Source: an uncultured Acidimicrobium sp. (lineage in GTDB: Bacteria > Actinomycetota > Acidimicrobiia > Acidimicrobiales > Ilumatobacteraceae). Taken from it: 8,354 bases of DNA. Under the pieces are notes generated by a model. It was not told the DNA's origin. It searched no databases and worked only from the letters and a program-made list of their open reading frames with translations. The translations under genes and the position numbers were made by a program. Each line of letters starts with the position of its first letter. The stretch's first letter is position 1. The stretch lies in contig CAINTF010000045.1 in assembly GCA_903853285.1 (NCBI GenBank), positions 1 through 8,354 on the forward strand, read 5' to 3'. This document shows, one piece after another, positions 1 through 6,554 of the stretch.

Positions 1-1386
1 AGCCAGTGCATGCGCTTGAGAATCCCCGACAATCACCAGCTTGCGTGGCAATTGAGCAATCGTTGTAGACGTTGTGGACGAAGCTGGTGAACCAACCACA
101 CTTGGTGTCAGTGTGGTGCTCGTGTTGGCAACAGTCGTTGGCACTGCAAAGATCACGGTGGCGGATGACGCATCAATCGAAAGGTCACGTGCCTCAATGC
201 CAACAACCTTGACCCCCGTGATACCTAGCGAGGTAACTATTACGGCAGTTATAAAAACGGGAAGCCGACGATGCACAGCGCTCAATTGTGGTCGGTTACG
301 CCACCAATCACCAATTGCTCCGTGACGGGTTGGGATCTCGACATATTGATAGACAAATTCGTTGATGATGATTGTCGCTGCAAGCGCGACGGCAAAGCGA
401 TTGCCCGAGTCTCGCGCATGAACGACTACGAAAATAGGCCAATGCCAGAGATACAAGCCGTACGAGCGTCGGCCGATCTCGACAAAAAAGTTTTGCGAGA
501 AAAACCTTTTGACTATTAACCCATTTGGCCGCATCACGACAGCAACCATCACAGCTGACGCAAGTGTCGTTGCGGCCAGACCGCCTTGATACAAAAATGG
601 ATCAGCCACGTGCACCGTGGCCATGAGTACACCAATCACCACAATCGACGCAATCGCCAATGCATCAGCTATTGAAGAACGCCACCAACTAGATAGGGCA
701 TTTTTGCGCCACGGTCGCCACAACATTGCAACTGCTGCACCAAGCAATAGACCACTCGAGCGCGTAAGCGTGCTGAGATAGAGAAAGTTTGTGCGTGTTT
801 CGTTGTCTTGCACAAAACGCAATGCTGTTGCGGCCATGACAGCGCAACTGCATGCAACGAGCAGTACTCCTGAAACTTTTGAGCGCATCCACTTTGCGCC
901 AAATACGAACGTAAACAGCAGCGGCCACATGAGATACCACTGTTCTTCCACGGCAAGTGACCACAAATGGCGAAGTACCGGCAGCGAACTTGCTGCAAAA
1001 TACGGCGTGTCTACTGCAAAGATCTGCCACCAGTTGGAAAAATAGCCAAGCGATGGAAACACGTCTCGGCGAAAATCAGGCGCGGAGTCGGTGGAATAAA
1101 ACGCCACGCATATGGCAGTGGCGGACAACATCACAAAAAGTGCAGGTAAAAGTCGTCGTGCGCGTCGAATCCAAAATTGTTTGAGGTCGATGCGTTGAGT
1201 TGATTCGCGTTCTTCAATCAACAACGATGTAATGAGAAATCCGCTGACAACGAAAAATACCTCAACGCCTAAAAACCCACCGGGTAGCCAGGCAATATTT
1301 GCGTGGTACAACATCACCGCGACCACACTGAACGCGCGAATGCCGTCGAGCGAGGGCTCGTAGCCCATGTGTGGCTGATCGTTCAT
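1..1386 (-). CDS. Membrane O-acyltransferase (acyltransferase 3 family) with C-terminal SGNH domain, 3' end cut by window edge
   Basis: I translated this frame by hand. It is open for 462 codons and still open at base 1, so the C-terminus is missing. The N-terminal part is an OafA/YrhL-type acyltransferase 3 domain, which transfers acyl groups to extracytoplasmic sugars. It has the LDGIRAF motif at residues 13-19, a YHA with the family's conserved His at about 28, FFVVSGFL at 44-51, a basic RRARRLLPA at 74-82, SLAVEEQWYLMWP at 143-155, YGLYLWHWPIF at 309-319, and YVEIPTR near 348-354. About ten hydrophobic membrane segments alternate with short loops. From about 383 an extracytoplasmic stretch leads into a Ser/Thr-rich linker (about 412-442). 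A hydrolase-like VIVGDSQAHALA follows at 451-462, where GDS (Ser456) is the SGNH block I nucleophile motif. The start ATG (1386-1384) overlaps the stop of the MFS gene as ATGA; Met7 is a possible alternative. The acceptor glycan cannot be told from sequence. Confidence 0.93.
   Translation of the reverse strand, partial: MNDQPHMGYEPSLDGIRAFSVVAVMLYHANIAWLPGGFLGVEVFFVVSGFLITSLLIEERESTQRIDLKQFWIRRARRLLPALFVMLSATAICVAFYSTDSAPDFRRDVFPSLGYFSNWWQIFAVDTPYFAASSLPVLRHLWSLAVEEQWYLMWPLLFTFVFGAKWMRSKVSGVLLVACSCAVMAATALRFVQDNETRTNFLYLSTLTRSSGLLLGAAVAMLWRPWRKNALSSWWRSSIADALAIASIVVIGVLMATVHVADPFLYQGGLAATTLASAVMVAVVMRPNGLIVKRFFSQNFFVEIGRRSYGLYLWHWPIFVVVHARDSGNRFAVALAATIIINEFVYQYVEIPTRHGAIGDWWRNRPQLSAVHRRLPVFITAVIVTSLGITGVKVVGIEARDLSIDASSATVIFAVPTTVANTSTTLTPSVVGSPASSTTSTTIAQLPRKLVIVGDSQAHALA
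1383..1386 (-). promoter_or_regulatory. ATGA stop-start overlap, MFS gene to acyltransferase gene
   Basis: ATGA holds the acyltransferase ATG and the MFS TGA. A purine run, AGAAAAG, ends six bases upstream and is at most a weak ribosome binding site. The overlap is the main reason for choosing this Met over Met7. Confidence 0.8.
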
Positions 1387-2546
1387 TTGACTTTTCTGAA
1401 AGCTACAAAAATTGCAATCACATAGATTGCTGCGCCAACGCTAAACGGGGCGCCAATTCCAATGTGATCAAAAGCCAAGCCAGCGAGTGGTGGTCCGAGA
1501 ACTCGTGCGAGCGCCGAAGCCGATTGCTGAACGCCGAGTGCCTCTCCACGACGATCGTCGTCTGCCGAGTTTGCAACTAGTGCGCTGAGCGAAGGGCTCG
1601 CCACGCCTGCGCCTATTACCAAGATGACCAGTGCAACAATCAATATTGGCCAGATCACTGCCGCACTCAGTAACAACAAACCAATCGCCACACCTACTTG
1701 CCCGATACGCACAAGTCGCAGCGATCCATATTTTGCAGTAAGCGGTGCAATGAGTGCTCCCTGCACACCCGACATCAGTACACCGATGCCAAGAAACACT
1801 GCAGCCGTAGATGCTTCAGTAAGATTAAATCGCGCACCACCAAACAATGAAAATGTTGCTTCAAAGCCGGAGAATGCAAACATCGAAAAGAATCCAACTG
1901 CTGCAAGCGCGCCATAGTTTCGTTTTCGTAACGGTGTAACAGTTCGCTTTGTTTCGCTCGCTCTAGAAAGATCACGAGTTTCTGGCAAACGAATGATCGC
2001 AGCGATCGCGTTCACCAGAGCCAAGCAACCTGCAAGATAAAACGGCACGTGCGCGCCACCAAGAGCTGCGAGACCACCAAATGCTGGACCAAAAACAAAG
2101 CCAACTCCGAACGCCATGCCGAGCAAACCGAGCATGCGTGCACGTTGCTCTTTAGACCCAATGTCGGTCACTGCACTTTGCGCAACCGAGACACTTGCAC
2201 CAGACGCACCGTCAATGAGTCGGCCTGCAAACAACACCCAGAGTGCGCCGGCTGCACCAGTAATGAAACTTCCAACTGCTGTTCCGAGCAACGAGATAAC
2301 AATGACTGGTTTCCGACCAATGCGATCAGACCATCGACCAAGGATTGGAGCAAAAATCATTTGTGCAAGTGAGAACGACGCGAACAACATGCCCACTTGA
2401 AAACCGGTTGCACCAAAGCGATCGGCATAGCGACCAAGGATCGGTGCAACCATGCCAAACCCGATCATGTCGAGTGCGACAGTTGACCAAATGATCCAGA
2501 AACCGCGTGGCAGCGGTTCGCGCGAGGTTTTTTTGGTTTCGCTCAT
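1383..2546 (-). CDS. MFS transporter, DHA1/TetA-like drug-efflux type
   Basis: This 387-residue protein has the length and hydrophobic pattern of a 12-helix major facilitator in the cytoplasmic membrane. Helix 1 carries an acidic residue in VALDMIGFGMVAPILG (Asp26), as in many DHA1 proton-coupled exporters. The loop between helices 2 and 3 holds a clear motif A, GRWSDRIGRKP (70-80), with the conserved Gly, Asp and Arg residues. The stretch around GMAFGVGFVFGPAFGG (143-158) resembles motif C of antiporters. A basic, charged loop at about 186-210 separates the two six-helix halves. These features point to proton-driven export of a small molecule; the substrate cannot be predicted. The ATG start at 2546 overlaps the cysS stop as ATGA, and the TGA stop overlaps the acyltransferase start in the same way. 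It is therefore the middle gene of a tightly coupled unit. No good ribosome binding site precedes it, so coupling to cysS translation is likely. Confidence 0.92.
   Translation of the reverse strand: MSETKKTSREPLPRGFWIIWSTVALDMIGFGMVAPILGRYADRFGATGFQVGMLFASFSLAQMIFAPILGRWSDRIGRKPVIVISLLGTAVGSFITGAAGALWVLFAGRLIDGASGASVSVAQSAVTDIGSKEQRARMLGLLGMAFGVGFVFGPAFGGLAALGGAHVPFYLAGCLALVNAIAAIIRLPETRDLSRASETKRTVTPLRKRNYGALAAVGFFSMFAFSGFEATFSLFGGARFNLTEASTAAVFLGIGVLMSGVQGALIAPLTAKYGSLRLVRIGQVGVAIGLLLLSAAVIWPILIVALVILVIGAGVASPSLSALVANSADDDRRGEALGVQQSASALARVLGPPLAGLAFDHIGIGAPFSVGAAIYVIAIFVAFRKVK
2543..2546 (-). promoter_or_regulatory. ATGA stop-start overlap, cysS to MFS gene
   Basis: On the minus strand ATGA contains the MFS start ATG and the cysS stop TGA. 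The upstream bases, the last codons of cysS, hold no good Shine-Dalgarno sequence, so the MFS start is probably used by ribosomes that have just ended cysS. Confidence 0.85.
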
Positions 2547-3916
2547 GCTCGACGCACGCGAGTACCAGCCTTGGTGGTCTCAACCACGTAGCCAGCTGCT
2601 TGCAGTTCAATACGTATGGCGTCTGCCGTTGCAAAATCTTTTGCCACGCGAGCCGCATCGAGTTGTTGCGCTCGATCAACAATCGCTGCATCAATATCGT
2701 CACCGCTGCGCAACACAAGTCCAAGTGCATTGCACATTTCGTGCACCGCAGTTGTGAGGGCTGCGCATACGTCAGTTTCGCCAGACTCGATGGCAATATT
2801 GGCGCGTCGCACAGTGTCAAAAATAATTGCCATCGCGTTTGGTGTGTCAATGTCGTTGTCCATCACCTCGCGAAACTTGGCAAGAACTTCGATGTCGGCA
2901 GACTTTGCTGGTAGCGCAGCTTGAGACATGCGGTCTGCAAACCCGTCCAGATTGGCAAGCGACTTGACTGACGAATCAATGTTGTCTTGACCAACCTTGA
3001 CCGGTGACCGGTAGTGCGTTTGCAACAACAACATTCGGTATGCGCGCGGGTCGTAGTGCTGCACCAAGTCCACAAGATTGGTGACGTTGCCTAGGCTCTT
3101 CGACATTTTTTCGCCTTCAGTATCGACAACGAATCCGTTGTGCATCCAGTGCTGAGCAAATGTCTTACCAAGCGCTACTGCTTGAGCTCGTTCGTTTTCG
3201 TGGTGAGGAAAGCGCAAGTCGGCGCCACCGCAATGCAAATCAAAACCTTCGCCGAGCAATTGCAAGCTCATCACTACGCATTCGCTGTGCCAACCTGGTC
3301 GACCTTCACCCCACGGCGACGGCCAACTTGGTTCACCGGGTTTCGAAAACTTCCACAGCGCAAAGTCTGCTGGGTGACGCTTTTGAGCCGCGCCCAACAC
3401 TTCTCGGTCGCCACCACCAGACAACATGTCTTCCAAGTTTTGATGCGCAAGCAATCCGTAGTCCGGTACCGATGAAATATCCAGATACACACCGTCGTCA
3501 GTTGCGTATGCGCTATCGCTCGACATCAATTCGCCGATCATGTCGACCATCTGATCTACGTATTCAGTTGCGTGTGGAACATCATTTGGTCGTAACACGC
3601 CCAACGCATTCATTGCATCGAACCACACCGCTTCGCACTTATGTGTGATCTCATTCCATGGACGATTCTCGCGATTTGCGCGGTCAATGATCTTGTCATC
3701 AATGTCGGTGATATTGGACACCAATCGCACCTGCACTCCCGACCACTCCATATATCTACGCAAGATGTCGTAGACCAAAGTGGCTCGGCCGTGGCCCAGA
3801 TGCGGCGGGCCATAGACCGTTGGACCACACAAATAGATGCCCAACTTGCCCGGCTCGCGCATTTTGAGTTCGCGCACATCGCGTGTCACGGTGTCATATA
3901 AGTGCAGCACGCACAC
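2543..3916 (-). CDS. cysS: Cysteinyl-tRNA synthetase
   Basis: The enzyme charges tRNA-Cys with cysteine in the cytoplasm. At 457 residues it is close to the roughly 460 of the E. coli enzyme. The class I signature is HLGH (39-42), after CGPTVYG (30-36), and the second signature is KMSKS (270-274). The zinc site that selects cysteine is intact: Cys30, Cys213 in GWHSEC, and His238 and Glu242 in FPHHENE, with the same Cys-His-Glu spacing as E. coli. NITDIDDKI (68-76) and HCGGADLRFPHH (228-239) are further CysRS hallmarks. The C-terminus (about 416-457) is the usual helical tRNA-binding tail. These motifs argue against the paralogue MshC of mycothiol synthesis. The start is uncertain. GTG at 3916 follows an in-frame TAG at 3922-3920, while a second GTG two codons on (3910-3908) gives MLHLYDT, the more usual N-terminus. 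It is the first gene of the leftward unit and is divergent from valS. Confidence 0.97.
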   Translation of the reverse strand: MCVLHLYDTVTRDVRELKMREPGKLGIYLCGPTVYGPPHLGHGRATLVYDILRRYMEWSGVQVRLVSNITDIDDKIIDRANRENRPWNEITHKCEAVWFDAMNALGVLRPNDVPHATEYVDQMVDMIGELMSSDSAYATDDGVYLDISSVPDYGLLAHQNLEDMLSGGGDREVLGAAQKRHPADFALWKFSKPGEPSWPSPWGEGRPGWHSECVVMSLQLLGEGFDLHCGGADLRFPHHENERAQAVALGKTFAQHWMHNGFVVDTEGEKMSKSLGNVTNLVDLVQHYDPRAYRMLLLQTHYRSPVKVGQDNIDSSVKSLANLDGFADRMSQAALPAKSADIEVLAKFREVMDNDIDTPNAMAIIFDTVRRANIAIESGETDVCAALTTAVHEMCNALGLVLRSGDDIDAAIVDRAQQLDAARVAKDFATADAIRIELQAAGYVVETTKAGTRVRRA

Positions 3917-3917
3917 A

Positions 3918-3939
3918 GCCTAGAGGCGCAGTTGTAGGC
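3918..3939. repeat. Second short inverted repeat in the divergent promoter (GCCTA / TAGGC)
   Basis: GCCTA (3918-3922) and TAGGC (3935-3939) are perfect 5-bp inverted arms separated by 12 bases. The arms overlap the candidate TAGGCT -10 and the TACAAC hexamer of cysS. The spacing of about two DNA turns suits a dimeric regulator, but chance occurrence cannot be excluded. Confidence 0.25.
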
Positions 3940-3959
3940 CAAGCAGTGGCTTGACCCAA
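3931..3959 (-). promoter_or_regulatory. Possible sigma-70-type promoter for the cysS operon
   Basis: Read on the minus strand, TTGGGT (3959-3954) and TACAAC (3936-3931) are separated by exactly 17 bases and fit -35 and -10 hexamers moderately well. Transcription would start near 3924, leaving a leader of only about 8 bases before GTG 3916. A competing reading is TAGGCT at 3922-3917, a TANNNT -10 lying at -12 to -7 from GTG 3910, which would make cysS leaderless. Sequence alone cannot choose between them. Confidence 0.4.
3940..3953. repeat. Short perfect inverted repeat (5-bp arms, 4-base loop)
   Basis: CAAGC (3940-3944) and GCTTG (3949-3953) are perfect inverted arms around AGTG. The repeat lies wholly within the 17-base spacer of the proposed cysS promoter and upstream of the valS -10, where a bound protein could affect both genes. 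Arms this short also occur by chance, so operator function is only a possibility. Confidence 0.35.
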
Positions 3960-3965
3960 TACAGT
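3960..3965 (+). promoter_or_regulatory. Possible -10 element for valS (leaderless or very short leader)
   Basis: TACAGT fits the TANNNT -10 pattern common in actinobacteria and ends nine bases before the valS ATG. The predicted transcript start is therefore at or just before the start codon. GTTAAT at 3964-3969 is a second candidate. No good -35 is found at the right distance; TTGACC at 3951-3956 is too close. The element lies directly beside the proposed cysS -35, so the two promoters would overlap. Confidence 0.35.
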
Positions 3966-3974
3966 TAATGCGCG

Positions 3975-6554
3975 ATGACCGTGCCCGATAAGCCCTCCCT
4001 CGACAACGTCGAAAGCAAGTTGATTGCACAGTGGGATGCCTTGGGCACATACGCGTTCGACCGCAAGGCCACTCGCGACAACGTCTTTGCAATTGACACC
4101 CCTCCGCCAACCGTGAGCGGCTCGCTCCACATGGGTCACGTGTTCAGTTACACACACACCGATGCTGTTGCCCGCTTTTGGCGCATGCGTGGAAAATCGG
4201 TTTTTTATCCGATGGGTTGGGATGACAACGGACTGCCGACCGAGCGCCGCGTGCAAAATTTTTTCGGCGTGTCATGTGACCCGAGCGTCGCACATGACCC
4301 AAGTTTTGTGCCGCCATTTCGTGGCGACGTACCAAAAGATCACCGTGCAGTAGCGATCTCGCGCCCAAACTTCATTGCATTGTGCGAAGAGCTCACACAT
4401 GAAGATGAAAAAGTCTTTGAAGACTTGTTTCGCCGACTTGGATTGTCGGTCGACTGGTCGCTGTTGTACACCACCATTAGTGATCACGCGCGACGCACAA
4501 GCCAAGACGCGTTCTTGCGCAACTTGTCGCGCGGCGAGGCCTACGCACAAGAAGCACCAACGTTGTGGGACGTCGATTTTGGAACAGCTGTCGCACAAGC
4601 AGAATTAGAAGACCGCGAACGTCCTGGTGCTTTCCATGACATTTCTTTCACTCACGAGTCTGGTAGCGAAATATTGATTGCAACTACGCGACCAGAACTG
4701 ATTCCTGCTTGCGTGGCACTCGTTGCTCACCCGGACGACGAAAGATACAAACCATTTTTTGGCACCATGGTGCGCACACCGTTATTTGATGTTGCAGTAC
4801 CTGTGCTCGCACACGAACTTGCACAGATCGACAAAGGTACGGGAATTGCGATGGTCTGTACGTTCGGCGATCTCACCGACGTTGTGTGGTGGCGCGAACT
4901 CAATTTGCCAACACGACCAATTATTGGACGCGATGGTCGCATCTTGACGCAAGCGCCTGACGACATGACAAGCGCTACCGGCCTCGAAAACTACGCAGCA
5001 CTTGCTGGCAAATCTGTAAAGCAGGCACAGACCGCAATTGTTGAGATGCTGCGCACGAGTGGCGACTTGCGCGGCGAGCCAAAACCGATCACTCACCCAG
5101 TCAAGTTTTACGAAAAGGGCGATCGACCTCTTGAGATCGTGACAAGTCGTCAGTGGTACATCCGCAACGGCGGTCGCGATGCCGAATTACGTGCAGCATT
5201 GCTGGCGCGCGGCGATGAGTTGGCCTGGCATCCAGAATTTATGCAGCATCGCTACAGCAACTGGGTTGACGGACTCAACGGCGACTGGCTCGTGAGCCGC
5301 CAGCGTTACTTCGGCGTGCCAGTGCCGTTGTGGTATCGACTCAATACAGCTGGTGAACCTGACTATTCAAACCCGCTTGTTCCTGAAGCTTCACGATTGC
5401 CAATCGATCCAAGCACAGATGTGCCAAGTGAATTTACGGAAGCGCAACGCGGTGTGCCGGGCGGATTTATCGGTGACGCTGACGTTCTCGACACGTGGGC
5501 CACATCTTCATTGACTCCGCAGATTGCTGGCCGCTGGCTCGACGACCCCGCAATGTTCAACAACGTGTTCCCTATGGATGTTCGACCACAAGGTCACGAC
5601 ATCATTCGCACGTGGCTCTTTGCAACAACTGTTCGCTCGCACTTCGAGCACAGCGTTGCTCCATGGCGCAATGCTGCTTTGTCGGGCTGGATCTTGGACC
5701 CAGATCGCAAGAAGATGTCGAAGTCAAAGGGCAACGTAGTTACGCCAATCGATTTGTTTGAGCAATACGGCAGCGACGCCGTTCGTTACTGGGCTGCATC
5801 TGCCCGACCAGGAGTTGACACCGCATTCAGCGAAGACCAAATGAAGGTCGGACGCAAACTCGCAACCAAGTTGCTCAACGCGACAAAGTTTGTGTTGGGT
5901 GCGGGCGAGGTCAGCAACGATGTCGTACCAACCGAGCCACTTGACGTTGCAATGTTGCAGCGACTCAGCGTTGTGATTAACGATGCGACTACCGCGTTTG
6001 AATCATTTGATTATGCGCGTGCGCTCGAGCGCACTGAAACATTCTTTTGGTGGTTCTGCGACGATTACCTAGAACTGGTCAAGATGCGTGCATACGGCAC
6101 CACCGATATTTCGGCGTCAGCTCGGGCTGCACTGCAACGCGCACTCAGCGTTATGCAGCGCTTGTTCGCACCTCATATTCCGTTTGCCACCGAAGAAGTA
6201 TGGAGTTGGTGGCAGCAAGACTCAATCCACTTGGCGCAATGGCCAACAGTTGCCGAAATCACCGGAGACACCAAACAGATTGATGCCTTTGAGATGATGC
6301 TTGATAGCGCATGCAACGTAATCGGTGTCATTCGCCGCACCAAAACAGAAGCAAAGCTCTCCCAACGTGCCGAAGTTGAGTTCACATCAGTGAGCGCTAC
6401 AGATACACAAATCGCTTTGCTCAAAGAGTGCATTGGTGACCTACAAAACGCTGGTGTTGTGCCGGCCATCGAGTTTGTTACACATACGGCTGGCGATTCT
6501 GCTGCACATATTGCAACAATCGTCCGACTGGCTCCGGTCACGGACGCAAAATGA
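3975..6554 (+). CDS. valS: Valyl-tRNA synthetase (type 2-like, without long C-terminal coiled coil)
   Basis: This enzyme charges tRNA-Val with valine in the cytoplasm and hydrolyses mischarged Thr-tRNA. It has 859 residues. The class I HIGH motif reads HMGH (52-55), preceded by DTPPPTVSGSL. GWDDNGLPTERRVQ, shortly after, is typical of ValRS rather than IleRS or LeuRS. The CP1 editing domain follows, with TTRPE (237-241), HPDDERY and KGTGIAMVCTFGD. The catalytic domain resumes with SRQRYFGVPVPLWY, DTWATSSLTPQ and KMSKS (580-584), and the anticodon-binding helical domain runs from about 645 to 775. The C-terminus ends with a short mixed alpha/beta-looking segment, not the coiled-coil arm of E. 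coli-type ValRS; this and the RPELIPACVALVAHP sequence fit the archaeal-like type 2 subfamily. ATG 3975 is chosen because an in-frame TAA lies at 3966-3968. No Shine-Dalgarno sequence is present. The TGA stop overlaps the next gene's ATG. Confidence 0.97.
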   Translation: MTVPDKPSLDNVESKLIAQWDALGTYAFDRKATRDNVFAIDTPPPTVSGSLHMGHVFSYTHTDAVARFWRMRGKSVFYPMGWDDNGLPTERRVQNFFGVSCDPSVAHDPSFVPPFRGDVPKDHRAVAISRPNFIALCEELTHEDEKVFEDLFRRLGLSVDWSLLYTTISDHARRTSQDAFLRNLSRGEAYAQEAPTLWDVDFGTAVAQAELEDRERPGAFHDISFTHESGSEILIATTRPELIPACVALVAHPDDERYKPFFGTMVRTPLFDVAVPVLAHELAQIDKGTGIAMVCTFGDLTDVVWWRELNLPTRPIIGRDGRILTQAPDDMTSATGLENYAALAGKSVKQAQTAIVEMLRTSGDLRGEPKPITHPVKFYEKGDRPLEIVTSRQWYIRNGGRDAELRAALLARGDELAWHPEFMQHRYSNWVDGLNGDWLVSRQRYFGVPVPLWYRLNTAGEPDYSNPLVPEASRLPIDPSTDVPSEFTEAQRGVPGGFIGDADVLDTWATSSLTPQIAGRWLDDPAMFNNVFPMDVRPQGHDIIRTWLFATTVRSHFEHSVAPWRNAALSGWILDPDRKKMSKSKGNVVTPIDLFEQYGSDAVRYWAASARPGVDTAFSEDQMKVGRKLATKLLNATKFVLGAGEVSNDVVPTEPLDVAMLQRLSVVINDATTAFESFDYARALERTETFFWWFCDDYLELVKMRAYGTTDISASARAALQRALSVMQRLFAPHIPFATEEVWSWWQQDSIHLAQWPTVAEITGDTKQIDAFEMMLDSACNVIGVIRRTKTEAKLSQRAEVEFTSVSATDTQIALLKECIGDLQNAGVVPAIEFVTHTAGDSAAHIATIVRLAPVTDAK
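6551..6554 (+). promoter_or_regulatory. ATGA stop-start overlap, valS to LCP gene
   Basis: ATGA holds the LCP start and the valS stop TGA. Only a short GGA (6542-6544) lies upstream, so translational coupling is likely. Confidence 0.85.

Larger units (their letters stand above)
3917..3974. promoter_or_regulatory. Shared divergent promoter region of cysS and valS
   Basis: This 58-base gap is the only intergenic DNA in the window and separates two divergent aminoacyl-tRNA synthetase genes, so it must hold both promoters unless transcription enters from further away. It is too short for a T-box or an attenuator leader. No Shine-Dalgarno sequence is visible before either start codon. It contains two short inverted repeats and promoter-like hexamers on both strands, listed separately. 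Promoter function is inferred from gene order. Confidence 0.75.

Noticed and set aside
2527..2533. Run of seven A (minus strand) near the MFS start as a programmed frameshift site
   Set aside because: It encodes ordinary ACC AAA AAA ACC codons, the downstream frame is intact and conserved, and no stimulatory structure or alternative product was seen.
2326..2850. 174-residue minus-strand open frame across the cysS/MFS junction
   Set aside because: It lies wholly inside two confidently assigned genes in another frame, and its translation is rich in Cys, Arg and His with no recognisable fold. It is a frame shadow.
3160..3648. 162-residue plus-strand open frame antisense to cysS
   Set aside because: It is fully antisense to conserved CysRS catalytic sequence, with a composition typical of antisense translation and no promoter or ribosome binding site.
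2543..3916. MshC (mycothiol ligase) instead of cysteinyl-tRNA synthetase
   Set aside because: The CGPTVY motif, the GWHSEC and FPHHENE zinc site, and the full C-terminal tRNA-binding tail are those of CysRS.
3917..3974. T-box riboswitch or attenuator controlling cysS or valS
   Set aside because: The gap is only 58 bases, far too short for a T-box with its stems and antiterminator, and no T-box core sequence is visible on either strand.
3894..4256. 120-residue minus-strand open frame spanning the divergent promoter
   Set aside because: It runs antisense to the start of valS and through the only intergenic gap into the start of cysS. The protein has no recognisable features.
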